A DNA stretch of 6,932 nucleotides from Deltaproteobacteria bacterium (GTDB lineage: Bacteria; Myxococcota; B64-G9): positions 1 to 6,932 of the forward strand of contig JAUVAM010000202.1 in NCBI GenBank assembly GCA_030591745.1. Reading direction: 5' to 3'. The translations under genes and the position numbers were made by a program. Numbering within the stretch: the first letter of the stretch is position 1; every line of letters starts with the position of its first letter. This document shows, piece after piece, positions 1 through 6,482 of the stretch. The notes under the pieces are model-generated. The model was given only the letters and a program-made list of their open reading frames with translations, was not told the DNA's origin and did no database searches.

Positions 1-494
1 AAACAGTCCGGCGTTCCATCTCCATCGGTATCCGTATCCGAGACCCCACAACCGCAGAGGCCTGCCTCCGTCTTGTCCACATCCGCAGGACAGCCATCCA
101 CGCAGTCCGGCGCTCCATCTCCATCGGCATCCGTATCAGAGACCCCACAGCCGCAGAGGCCCGCCTCGGTCTTGCCGGGGTCATCGGGACAGCCATCCAC
201 GCAGTCCGGCGTTCCATCTCCATCGGTATCCGTATCCGCATCCACAACCCCACAGCCGCAGATGCCGGGCTCCGTCTTCTCTGGATCATCGGGGCATCCA
301 TCCACACAGTCCGCCGTGCCGTCCCCATCCGTATCCGCATCCGCCACACCGCAGCCGCAAATGCCGGGTTCCGTCTTCTCTGGATCATCGGGGCATCCAT
401 CCACACAGTCCGCCGTACCGTCCCCATCCGTATCCGTATCCGCCACCCCACAACCGCAGATACCGGGTTCACTCTTGCCCGGATCATCGGGGCA
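1..494 (-). repeat. Tandem 99/105-bp coding repeats (thrombospondin-3-like, Asp/Cys-rich)
   Basis: Read on the minus strand, units start at each CPxDxxK motif: 494-396, 395-297, 296-192, 191-93 and 92-1 (cut by the edge). Four units are 33 codons or fit that length; the third is 35 codons because it has one extra Asp-Thr pair (DADTDTDGDG instead of DxDxDGDG). Each unit reads roughly CPDDPxKTExGxCGCGV, then an Asp ladder ending DGDG, then DCVDG. The paired Cys and DxDxDGDG pattern match calcium-binding type-3 thrombospondin repeats. Adjacent units at 262-360 and 361-459 (plus coordinates) are over 90% identical in DNA, which points to recent duplication or homogenisation. Confidence 0.93.
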
Positions 495-2135
495 GCCGTC
501 ATCTCCGTTGCAAACCCCGTCCCCGTCGTCATCTCCATCAGGGCAGAGATCGTCATAGGAAAAAGTCACGGTCAGACTGTAACTGCCGGTGGAATTTTCC
601 TGATAGGCATCGACAAACAAAAAGTAGGTGCCCGGCGGCAGATCATTCAGCTCCAGGTGGGAACCAAACTCCCCAGGCGGATCGGCGTCGTCGTTGCAGC
701 CCAGTTCGCTGGTGGCGAGCTCACAGTCCGAACGCAAATACAAAACCGTGTCGTATCCGCTGACCTCGGCCACCAGGTCGACCTGCTGATCCGCGGTGAA
801 GGAAAAAACCACCTCGTTGCCCTCACCCGAACCCACCTCGCCTGCGCAAATGCCCACCGAGTTGTTGGTCGAATCCAGGTTGTCGCCGTTGATGACCTGG
901 GTGCCCGTGGCTTCGATGACAAAGGGGTCGGCACAGCTTTCGCCCTCACCGGGGTCGGGCACGCACTGATTGCCCAAGCAAACCAGCCCCCCGCCGCAAC
1001 CACAATCGACGCAGCAGTCTCCGGCCGCCATCTCTTCGGCCTCGCAAACCAGGTTCCCGCAGGTACCGCAGTCATCGGTGCAGTTCAATGGGCTTTCATC
1101 GCCATTGCACGCCCCGTCTCCACAACTCGTGCCACAGTCGGCAATACAGGTAATCGTGTCCTCCCCGGCCAGGGCATCGCAGGTACCGTCGCCGCAGGAA
1201 CAAAGGGCTGAATCGGTGACCGTGTTGCACAAATCGTCGATGGCCCGAAAGGCGTAAGTGGAGTCTTCGCCACGGCAGGCGTCCATGTCGCAAACGTTCA
1301 CGGCATAGCAGTTGCCCTGACGTACATAATCCACCTCCCCTCGCACCAAAATGCCCACCAGGGCCCGCGTATCGGCACGGTAAACGCCCGAACCCGAGTT
1401 GCCGCCGAAGGTATCCAGGTTGGCCACGAAATAGTCCAAATCAGCCGGGCGTCCATCTCGCACATAGGCATCGCCCGCGATCTTGATCGGCAGCCCCGAG
1501 GGGCAGCCCATGACGAGCAACTCGGTGGCATCGGGCAAAGCCGACGCCGCGGTATCCACCAGAGCCGGGCTATGGCCCACCACCGGCCGGTCCAAACGCA
1601 CGATCGCATAATCGACGGTAGCGGTCTCCAACTGCACCACGATCTCTGCACAAGAATAGACATCGTCTCCGGTGATGGTTCGCAGGTTGTTGGCGTCTTC
1701 CATGGCGTAGTTGAAAACGAAGAGGGTATCGTCGCAATCCCAACTTGAGGCCATGCAGTGACCCGCGGTCAAAACCAAATCCGTGTCCACCAGGGTGCCC
1801 GAACAATGGGCCGCCGTGAGCTGGTTGGCGAAGAGCTCACCGGAACACAGGCTTATGTAGCTTTGCAGGGTCTCCCCGGTGATCAGCACATCATCGGGGT
1901 TGCTCAGGTCCACGGCCGAACTGTCGATGAGCGCCACGGTTTCGTCTAAAGCAGCCTGGGCCCAAAGCGCATCCGGGTAGTCGTAAACATCGATGCGATT
2001 GTCGTCGCCGTAGACCACCGGCTGCTGATTCTGCGCCTTGTCCGGTTCGGCCGGATTGAAGCAGCCACTCGAAGCCATCAGAGAAAACGACACCAAAAGT
2101 CCGAATCGTCCGAAATCACGAACCCGCAAGTACAT
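1..2135 (-). CDS. Secreted trypsin-like serine protease with Cys-rich, PPC-like and Asp-rich repeat modules (C-terminus cut by window edge)
   Basis: The frame stays open for 711 codons from ATG at 2135 to the window edge, so the C-terminus is missing. GGAGG lies 7 nt before the start. Residues 1-25 form a signal peptide ending ASSGC, a plausible but imperfect lipobox (Cys25). Residues about 60-305 are a trypsin-like domain: LTAGHC gives His126, DYAIVRL gives Asp175 and GGNSGSG gives Ser247, so the catalytic triad looks intact. A second, earlier LTAAHC at His110 belongs to the CSGxL-type segment ahead of the true active-site His. Residues 312-392 hold Cys-rich CGDGxC-type repeats. Residues about 395-526 resemble a bacterial pre-peptidase C-terminal (PPC) beta domain, with VVFSFTAD, YDTVLYLR and LPPGTYFLFVDAY. 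From residue 531 on come Asp-rich, Cys-paired repeats like thrombospondin type 3 calcium-binding repeats. An exported or surface-anchored endopeptidase is inferred; the substrate is unknown. Confidence 0.93.
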   Translation of the reverse strand, partial: MYLRVRDFGRFGLLVSFSLMASSGCFNPAEPDKAQNQQPVVYGDDNRIDVYDYPDALWAQAALDETVALIDSSAVDLSNPDDVLITGETLQSYISLCSGELFANQLTAAHCSGTLVDTDLVLTAGHCMASSWDCDDTLFVFNYAMEDANNLRTITGDDVYSCAEIVVQLETATVDYAIVRLDRPVVGHSPALVDTAASALPDATELLVMGCPSGLPIKIAGDAYVRDGRPADLDYFVANLDTFGGNSGSGVYRADTRALVGILVRGEVDYVRQGNCYAVNVCDMDACRGEDSTYAFRAIDDLCNTVTDSALCSCGDGTCDALAGEDTITCIADCGTSCGDGACNGDESPLNCTDDCGTCGNLVCEAEEMAAGDCCVDCGCGGGLVCLGNQCVPDPGEGESCADPFVIEATGTQVINGDNLDSTNNSVGICAGEVGSGEGNEVVFSFTADQQVDLVAEVSGYDTVLYLRSDCELATSELGCNDDADPPGEFGSHLELNDLPPGTYFLFVDAYQENSTGSYSLTVTFSYDDLCPDGDDDGDGVCNGDDGCPDDPGKSEPGICGCGVADTDTDGDGTADCVDGCPDDPEKTEPGICGCGVADADTDGDGTADCVDGCPDDPEKTEPGICGCGVVDADTDTDGDGTPDCVDGCPDDPGKTEAGLCGCGVSDTDADGDGAPDCVDGCPADVDKTEAGLCGCGVSDTDTDGDGTPDC

Positions 2136-2142
2136 GTCCTGG

Positions 2143-2147
2143 CCTCC
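2143..2147 (-). promoter_or_regulatory. Ribosome binding site of the protease gene
   Basis: GGAGG on the minus strand, 7 nt before the ATG at 2135. It fixes the start just ahead of a basic N-terminus (MYLRVRDFGR) and a hydrophobic signal segment. Confidence 0.75.
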
Positions 2148-2279
2148 AATCCCCCGGAGAATCCGACCGCCGGGCGTCAGAATATCATATTTCTCTTGCC
2201 TGATCTTCCCCCCTTCCCTGGAATTGACAGCTGTGCTATCATGAAAAGTGCGACAGGCACCCACAGAGTGTGCACCCCA

Positions 2280-2298
2280 ACCCCAAACCCAAAGGGGT
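2280..2298 (+). promoter_or_regulatory. PilZ gene ribosome binding site, possibly in a small hairpin
   Basis: AAAGGGG (2291-2297) precedes the ATG at 2304 by 6 nt. ACCCC at 2280-2284 can pair with GGGGT at 2294-2298 across a 9-nt loop, which would partly hide the ribosome binding site. A 5-bp stem is weak and may be chance in this C-rich leader. Confidence 0.3.
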
Positions 2299-2303
2299 AA
2301 GCC

Positions 2304-2633
2304 ATGTCTCTGCCGACCAACAACCGCCATGGACTTTCACGGGTTCCACTTCATCTGCCCGTAACCTTCGGCCAAAGCCGAAGGGAGATGGGCAAGAACG
2401 GAACCACCCGCAACATCGGTCCACATGGAGTTTATGTGGCCACCGACAAGCCGCCCGACACCTGCCCTCGCCTCTTGCTTCAGGTGGACTTCAAAAAGAG
2501 CCCCATCGAGCTCATCGGCCGCGTCATGTGGGTGCGACCGCCGGATCCCACCCGACCCGAATCAGGGGGCTTCGGCATGCAGATCCTGCTGGCACCGGAT
2601 GCTTGGTACCAGCATTTTCTACCCATGTGCTGA
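2304..2633 (+). CDS. Small single-domain PilZ protein
   Basis: The 109-residue product is essentially one PilZ domain, the beta-barrel that typically binds cyclic di-GMP and controls motility, exopolysaccharide or other targets. Visible hallmarks are the basic N-terminus leading into SRVPLHLPVTF (12-22), the NIGPHGVYV turn (37-45), the LIGRVMWVRPP strand (70-80) and GGFGMQIL (88-95). The ligand motifs are degenerate. The usual RxxxR is R8-HGLS-R13, with four residues between the arginines, and the usual (D/N)xSxxG is N37-I-G-P-H-G42, with Gly in place of Ser. Binding of c-di-GMP is therefore uncertain. AAAGGGG at 2291-2297 is a fair Shine-Dalgarno site 6 nt before the ATG. There is no signal peptide or membrane segment, so it should be cytoplasmic. 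It is divergent from the protease gene and its stop codon is followed at once by a glnS remnant on the other strand. Confidence 0.85.
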   Translation: MSLPTNNRHGLSRVPLHLPVTFGQSRREMGKNGTTRNIGPHGVYVATDKPPDTCPRLLLQVDFKKSPIELIGRVMWVRPPDPTRPESGGFGMQILLAPDAWYQHFLPMC

Positions 2634-2634
2634 C

Positions 2635-2696
2635 GCCCAGATCCCGAAGCGGCACCGTGCGGTTGAAGACCGGTCGAGCGCGGCGTGGTCGATCGG
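2635..2696 (-). pseudogene. Remnant of a second, diverged glnS 3' end
   Basis: The minus strand encodes [12 protein letters not shown] (2676-2641), identical to residues 546-557 of the GlnRS at 4394-6163. The 36-nt block differs from glnS 4528-4493 at five positions, all synonymous (CGA/CGC, CCG/CCT, AAC/AAT, CTT/CTC, CGG/AGG). Just upstream, PIDHA (2696-2682) matches GlnRS residues 539-543 with one more synonymous change, but one base is missing between the two blocks. Downstream, two bases are missing before Trp-Ala (matching residues 559-560). The fragment thus keeps about 20 codons of a GlnRS C-terminus broken by two small indels, with no initiation region. The synonymous pattern implies it was once under selection as protein and is not a recent copy. 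It lies between the PilZ stop (2633) and the hydrolase stop (2712). Confidence 0.85.
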
Positions 2697-2711
2697 CACG
2701 GAGGTGCCTCA

Positions 2712-4232
2712 TCAAGGCGCGAGTCCTACGGTCTCGAGCAGCCAGCTGGTCATCAGGTCGAGGGCGCCCTGGTCGAAAGTGTCGGTGAGAAGGACATACT
2801 CGTCTATCGCGCCGGTCTCCGCTTTTTGAAACAAGTGATTGAGGCCGGGCAGCTTCTCCAGCCGAACACTCTTGTTCTCAACTTTGCCGAGCGCCTGTCT
2901 CGCCCGGTCGAGATTGAGACTTGCCGGCACGACGACGTCCTTCTCACCAAACATGACCAGGATCGGCACGGTGATTTGACTGAGGTACTTGGCCGGGTCG
3001 GATTTGGCGAATGATCGTTGCCAGGGCCCCAACACTTGCTTCTTCAGCTGCTTCAGGATGGCTTCCTCGACCTGGGGACTTACCTTCTTCGGCAGCGTCC
3101 GCCGGGCTGCCTTCACCAGCGCCGCAACGGCTGGCTTCAGCTCGCTCTCGGGAGCGTCTGCGGCGATCAGCGGCGCCAGTTTTTCGTGGGCTGCGACGAT
3201 GCCGGCAACGACGTCCTTTGGCAGGCCCCGAGACTCGAGTAGCGCACGCACCTGGACCGGGAGGATCTCCACGCCGCTGGCGGCGGGACCAGCGAGTGAA
3301 ACCACGAAGGCAACGTCGGCCGAGCGCGACGCGACGATGGGCGCGACTATGCCTCCGACGCTATGTCCTATCAGGCCGATGCGTTTGGGGTCGATCGGCT
3401 TCTGGCTCTTGAGAAACGCCAGGCTTGCTTCGACGTCGGTGGCGATGAGCTCCAAAGTTTCCTGAGAGGGATCGCCAGTCGAGCCGCCCACGCCGCGGTC
3501 GTCGACCCGAAGCACTGCGATTCCCTTTCGACTCAGGTGGTCGGCGATCAGCAAGAAGGACTTGTGCCCGAACATCGTATTGTCGCGGTCCTGGGGCCCT
3601 GAGCCGGAGATCAAGAGCGCCGCAGGGTGAGGACCGTTACCGGCCGGAACGGTGAGGGTGCCGGCGATCTTGGTGCCGCTCTTGGGGTTGTCGTAGAGGA
3701 CTTCTTGGGCTGAGTATGGAAAGGGCGGCCTGGGGGTCTGTGGTCGCACTTTTGGGTTGGTGCTGGCGCTCACTTTGAGCCCCGCGATCTCCCCCTTGGC
3801 GTTGAAAAACAGCAGAACATCCTGCGGAGCATAATCGAATACAGAGGTGACAATGACCATCGCACGCTCTCCCTTCGACTTTCGGCCCTTCGACTTTCGG
3901 CCCTTCGACTTTCGGGTGGCACCGAAGTGCTTCCTGAATTTGCCGGTCTGCACGACCACTCCGCGCCACCATTTCGCGACCGCTGCATCGTCGGGGAACG
4001 CCTCCCGCATGGCTTGGTCGAATGTCTGGCGAAAGTGCTCGAATTCACCGGTAGCTAGCCACTCCACGACGTTTCGGGCGGTTTCGATCTGAGGGTGGTG
4101 AGCACTCGGTGTGCTTTTGCGGACGCTTTTCGAGATCGCGTCTTCGGTGCTCCTTCGCGAGCCCTCTTTGCAGGCGGTTGCGAGAGAAAGAACCAGAACA
4201 CAAACAAGGAACGATACCGTCCTGCGAAACAT
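2712..4232 (-). CDS. Lipoprotein alpha/beta hydrolase with DUF3887-like N-terminal domain
   Basis: The 506-residue product starts with a signal peptide ending LATAC (Cys21), a plausible lipoprotein cleavage site. Residues about 48-155 resemble the DUF3887 domain that often precedes hydrolases of this type (VVEWLATGEFEHFRQTF, VFDYAPQDVLLFFNAKGEIAGL). Residues about 175-503 are an alpha/beta hydrolase: oxyanion-side SGSGPQDRD (209-217), VDDRGVGGSTG (243-253), nucleophile elbow GHSVGG with Ser291, Asp432 in GEKDVVVP and His466 in GLNHLF, so the triad is complete. An envelope esterase or peptidase-like hydrolase is likely; the substrate cannot be told. A GAGGAGGAG tract just upstream of ATG 4232 gives a strong ribosome binding site. 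A loop of three RKSKG repeats (107-121) interrupts the N-terminal domain. The gene follows glnS on the same strand after 161 nt with no clear terminator between, and faces the PilZ gene convergently. It sits between the real glnS tail and a broken second one. Confidence 0.9.
   Translation of the reverse strand: MFRRTVSFLVCVLVLSLATACKEGSRRSTEDAISKSVRKSTPSAHHPQIETARNVVEWLATGEFEHFRQTFDQAMREAFPDDAAVAKWWRGVVVQTGKFRKHFGATRKSKGRKSKGRKSKGERAMVIVTSVFDYAPQDVLLFFNAKGEIAGLKVSASTNPKVRPQTPRPPFPYSAQEVLYDNPKSGTKIAGTLTVPAGNGPHPAALLISGSGPQDRDNTMFGHKSFLLIADHLSRKGIAVLRVDDRGVGGSTGDPSQETLELIATDVEASLAFLKSQKPIDPKRIGLIGHSVGGIVAPIVASRSADVAFVVSLAGPAASGVEILPVQVRALLESRGLPKDVVAGIVAAHEKLAPLIAADAPESELKPAVAALVKAARRTLPKKVSPQVEEAILKQLKKQVLGPWQRSFAKSDPAKYLSQITVPILVMFGEKDVVVPASLNLDRARQALGKVENKSVRLEKLPGLNHLFQKAETGAIDEYVLLTDTFDQGALDLMTSWLLETVGLAP
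3871..3915 (-). repeat. Three perfect 15-bp tandem repeats inside the hydrolase gene
   Basis: On the plus strand, cccttcgactttcgg occurs three times without mismatch at 3871-3885, 3886-3900 and 3901-3915. Read as protein it gives RKSKG three times (residues 107-121). The unit is a multiple of three, so gain or loss of copies by slippage would keep the frame and change only the length of this basic loop. Confidence 0.97.
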
Positions 4233-4393
4233 TCTCTTCTCCTCCTCACGTATTCTATTACGCCCTATTCCCTTGTTGGGAGATTTGAGGTTTTTCTACT
4301 ACATGACAGAACCATGAACCAGAGGCGACTCCAAACCGAAATGACGCGCCGGATTGGTTTTGACTAACTAAGCCCATGTGCCAAGGGGGAAAA

Positions 4394-6163
4394 TCAGGTC
4401 GGTTCTTGGGCTTGCTTTTTCTTCTTCTTCTTTTGCCTGTTCTTGTTCTTCTTCGGCTGATTTTGCTGCTGTTTGGCAATTTTGGCCCAGGAATCCCTGA
4501 GCGGCACCGTGCGATTGAAGACAGGGCGCCCGTCGGCGTGGTCTATCGGGTCGGCACAGAAATAACCTTGGCGCTCAAACTGAAAGCGTTCTCCCGCCTC
4601 GGCCTTGCCCAAACTTCGCTCCAGCTTGGCCTGGACTATCTTCAGTGAATCCGGATTCAAATCGTCTTTCATGTTCTCACCACCGGGCTTCTCGCTCAGA
4701 AACAGACGATCCACCAGGCGCACTTCCGCGTCGACCGCGTGGGCCGCGCTGACCCAGTGGATGGTGCCGCGCACTTTGCGACCATCCGGGGCGTTGCCGC
4801 CCTTGGTCTCGGGATCCCAGCTACAATGCAAAGCTGTGATCTTGCCGCTGTCGTCTTTGATCACTTCTTCACATTTAATAAAGTAACCCCAGCGCAGACG
4901 CACTTCCCGTCCCGGGGCCAGGCGGAAAAACTTCTTGGGCGGATCTTCCATGAAGTCGGCGCGCTCAATATAGAGTTCTTTCGAGAAAGGAATCTTGCGG
5001 TAGCCCATGCGCCCCGGCTCGTCGGGGAAGTTCGCCGCCTCGATCTCTTCGACCTCGCCCTCCGGGTAATTCGTGAGGATCACCTTCAAGGGATCCAGGA
5101 CGGCCATGGCCCGGGGCACTTGTGTGTTCAAGGTATCCCGGATGCTGTGTTCAAACAGGGCCACTTCGACCGTGCTTTCCTTTTTGGAAATGCCGATGCG
5201 TTCGCAGAAAGCGCGGATGGCTTCGGGCGGTACGCCCCGGCGCCGCAGGCCGGAGATGGTGGGCATGCGCGGATCGTCCCATCCCGACACATGACCGTCT
5301 TCGACCAATTGAAGCAAGAGGCGCTTACTCATGATCGTGTAGGTCAAGTTCAAGCGAGCGAACTCGGTCTGCTGGGGTCGCCAGGGTGTGTCGGCCGCCT
5401 CAAGCACCCAGTCGTACAAAGGCCGGTTGTTCTCGAACTCGAGGGTGCAAAGGGAGTGAGTGATGCGCTCGATGGAATCCGAGAGGCAGTGCGTGAAATC
5501 GTACATGGGGTAGATGCACCAATCGTCGCCGGAGCGATGATGAGTCACCCGTCGAATGCGGTAGAGCGTGGGATCGCGCATGGTCATGTTGGGCGAGGCC
5601 ATGTCGATCTTGCCCCTGAGCACCATGGCACCGTCCGCGAACTCACCGGCCCGCATGCGCCGGAAAAGGTCCAAGTTCTCTTCGGGGCTGCGGTCCCGAT
5701 GGGGACTCGGCTGGCCCGGCTCGGTCAAGGTGCCGCGCATGGCGCGGATTTCTTCCGCGCTTGATTCGTCCACATAGGCCTTGCCGTCGCCGATAATTTT
5801 TTCGGCGAACATGTAGAGTTGTTCAAAATAGTCGGAGGCAAAAAACTGATTCTCGCCCCAGTCAAAACCCAACCAGCGGACGTCTTCGAGAATCGAGTCA
5901 ATGTACTCCTGGCTCTCTTTGCTCGGGTTGGTGTCGTCGAAGCGCAAATTGCAAGTGGCGCCTTCGTATTCGGCCGCGATGCCGAAGTTCAGACAAATGG
6001 ATTTCGCGTGGCCGATATGCAGGTAGCCATTGGGCTCGGGCGGAAAACGAGTCGCCACCCGGCCGCCATATTTATCCGAAGCCAAATCCTCATCCACACG
6101 AGTTCGGATGAAGTCCTTAGAGGCCGCGGCCTTGTCCAGGTCATTCTCGGGAATATTCGTCAT
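4394..6163 (-). CDS. glnS: Glutaminyl-tRNA synthetase
   Basis: The 589-residue product is a class I aminoacyl-tRNA synthetase that charges tRNA-Gln with glutamine in the cytoplasm. The signature [15 protein letters not shown] (41-55) carries the HIGH motif at 49-52, and TIMSKRLL (276-283) carries the KMSKS-type loop. [10 protein letters not shown] (74-83), [12 protein letters not shown] (221-232) and [14 protein letters not shown] (549-562) are GlnRS hallmarks and separate it from GluRS. The catalytic half is followed by the two-barrel anticodon-binding region (about 340-560). It is longer than the about 554-residue E. coli enzyme, mostly because of a Lys/Gln-rich tail (565-589) with six lysines in a row. 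Start: AGGAG stands 9 nt before ATG 6163. Many bacteria lack GlnRS and make Gln-tRNA by GatCAB amidation; presence of glnS here implies direct charging. Downstream on the same strand is the hydrolase gene. Confidence 0.98.
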   Translation of the reverse strand: MTNIPENDLDKAAASKDFIRTRVDEDLASDKYGGRVATRFPPEPNGYLHIGHAKSICLNFGIAAEYEGATCNLRFDDTNPSKESQEYIDSILEDVRWLGFDWGENQFFASDYFEQLYMFAEKIIGDGKAYVDESSAEEIRAMRGTLTEPGQPSPHRDRSPEENLDLFRRMRAGEFADGAMVLRGKIDMASPNMTMRDPTLYRIRRVTHHRSGDDWCIYPMYDFTHCLSDSIERITHSLCTLEFENNRPLYDWVLEAADTPWRPQQTEFARLNLTYTIMSKRLLLQLVEDGHVSGWDDPRMPTISGLRRRGVPPEAIRAFCERIGISKKESTVEVALFEHSIRDTLNTQVPRAMAVLDPLKVILTNYPEGEVEEIEAANFPDEPGRMGYRKIPFSKELYIERADFMEDPPKKFFRLAPGREVRLRWGYFIKCEEVIKDDSGKITALHCSWDPETKGGNAPDGRKVRGTIHWVSAAHAVDAEVRLVDRLFLSEKPGGENMKDDLNPDSLKIVQAKLERSLGKAEAGERFQFERQGYFCADPIDHADGRPVFNRTVPLRDSWAKIAKQQQNQPKKNKNRQKKKKKKQAQEPT

Positions 6164-6200
6164 GGCTTTCGTCTCCTAAAACAATCAAGCGTCGGGCCCA

Positions 6201-6229
6201 AATAGGCCATCGACTCACGCATTTGTCAA
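6201..6229 (-). promoter_or_regulatory. glnS: Candidate glnS promoter
   Basis: A perfect -35 hexamer TTGACA lies at 6229-6224 on the minus strand, followed after 17 nt by CCTATT (6206-6201), a weak -10 matching three of six consensus bases. Transcription would begin about 30 nt before the glnS ATG. A second TTGACA at 6266-6261 has no good -10 at normal spacing. Confidence 0.35.
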
Positions 6230-6336
6230 CCTGCGCTTTCTGGCGTCTTGGTCCGGAGTTTGTCAAGACAGACATGTAGTTCAGGGACTTTTCTTTTTCC
6301 TCGATCGACTTTCCTCAACCACATCGCGCTTCCCAG

Positions 6337-6348
6337 GTGCCAGGGCAC
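6337..6348. repeat. Short inverted repeat in the divergent intergenic region
   Basis: GTGCC-AG-GGCAC is a perfect 5-bp dyad around two bases. It could be a regulator half-site pair, but its length makes chance occurrence quite possible. Confidence 0.25.
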
Positions 6349-6404
6349 GATGACACAATGCTGACCTCCCGTTCCCCTAAGTAATCCCCTTCGCTCCTCC
6401 GCCC

Positions 6405-6433
6405 TTGATCGGGATGGTGGGGGGCGATACGAT
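6405..6433 (+). promoter_or_regulatory. Candidate promoter of the Cys-repeat lipoprotein gene
   Basis: TTGATC (6405-6410) and TACGAT (6428-6433) are spaced by 17 nt and match the sigma-70 consensus at four of six positions each. The implied transcript would start near 6440 and carry a leader of about 40 nt containing the AAGGAG site at 6471-6476. Confidence 0.4.
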
Positions 6434-6482
6434 TTGGTTCATATCCGGCAAGCACACTGTCTGTTCATAGAAGGAGTCGAAA

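Larger units (their letters stand above)
6164..6482. other. Divergent intergenic region between glnS and the Cys-repeat lipoprotein gene
   Basis: This 319-bp stretch holds the upstream signals of both flanking genes and no convincing gene. Seen in it: two TTGACA hexamers read toward glnS (6266-6261 and 6229-6224), a TTGATC/TACGAT pair read toward the lipoprotein, and a small dyad at 6337-6348. No tRNA, riboswitch or T-box-like structure is recognisable by eye. Confidence 0.7.

Noticed and set aside
97..494. CRISPR-like array from the evenly spaced repeats
   Set aside because: The units are in-frame protein-coding repeats without unique spacers.
73..558. 161-codon plus-strand open frame, Ser/Pro/Gln-rich and repetitive
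   Set aside because: It is the exact antisense of the Asp/Cys repeat array of the protease. Its repetitiveness comes from that array, and it has no ribosome binding site.
657..1211. 184-codon plus-strand open frame
   Set aside because: It lies antisense to the Cys-rich and PPC-like part of the protease, whose Cys pattern and domain motifs show the minus strand is coding.
2184..2189. TATGAT on the minus strand as the protease -10
   Set aside because: The hexamer is good, but the expected -35 position is a G-run with no resemblance to TTGACA. This is not enough to call a promoter.
2224..2242. TTGACA followed by TATCAT as a PilZ promoter
   Set aside because: The hexamers are only 7 nt apart, and no acceptable -10 stands 16-18 nt after TTGACA.
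2524..2715. 63-codon minus-strand open frame as a gene
   Set aside because: Its only recognisable part is the GlnRS tail remnant. The rest is antisense to PilZ, so it was called a pseudogene fragment.
2270..2829. Two plus-strand frames (172 and 134 codons) overlapping the PilZ gene in other frames
   Set aside because: They cross the PilZ stop, the glnS remnant and the hydrolase 3' end, and show no domain motifs.
4233..4393. Terminator or separate promoter between glnS and the hydrolase gene
   Set aside because: I see no hairpin with a T-run. A TAGAAT near the hydrolase start has no matching -35 and would leave a very short leader. Operon status remains open.
2635..4560. Transposon or insertion sequence around the hydrolase
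   Set aside because: There are no terminal inverted repeats, no target-site duplication and no transposase or integrase. The flanking similarity is explained by glnS coding sequence.
4739..5764. 341-codon plus-strand open frame
   Set aside because: It is antisense to conserved GlnRS sequence including the KMSKS-type loop. Long shadow frames are common in GC-rich genes.
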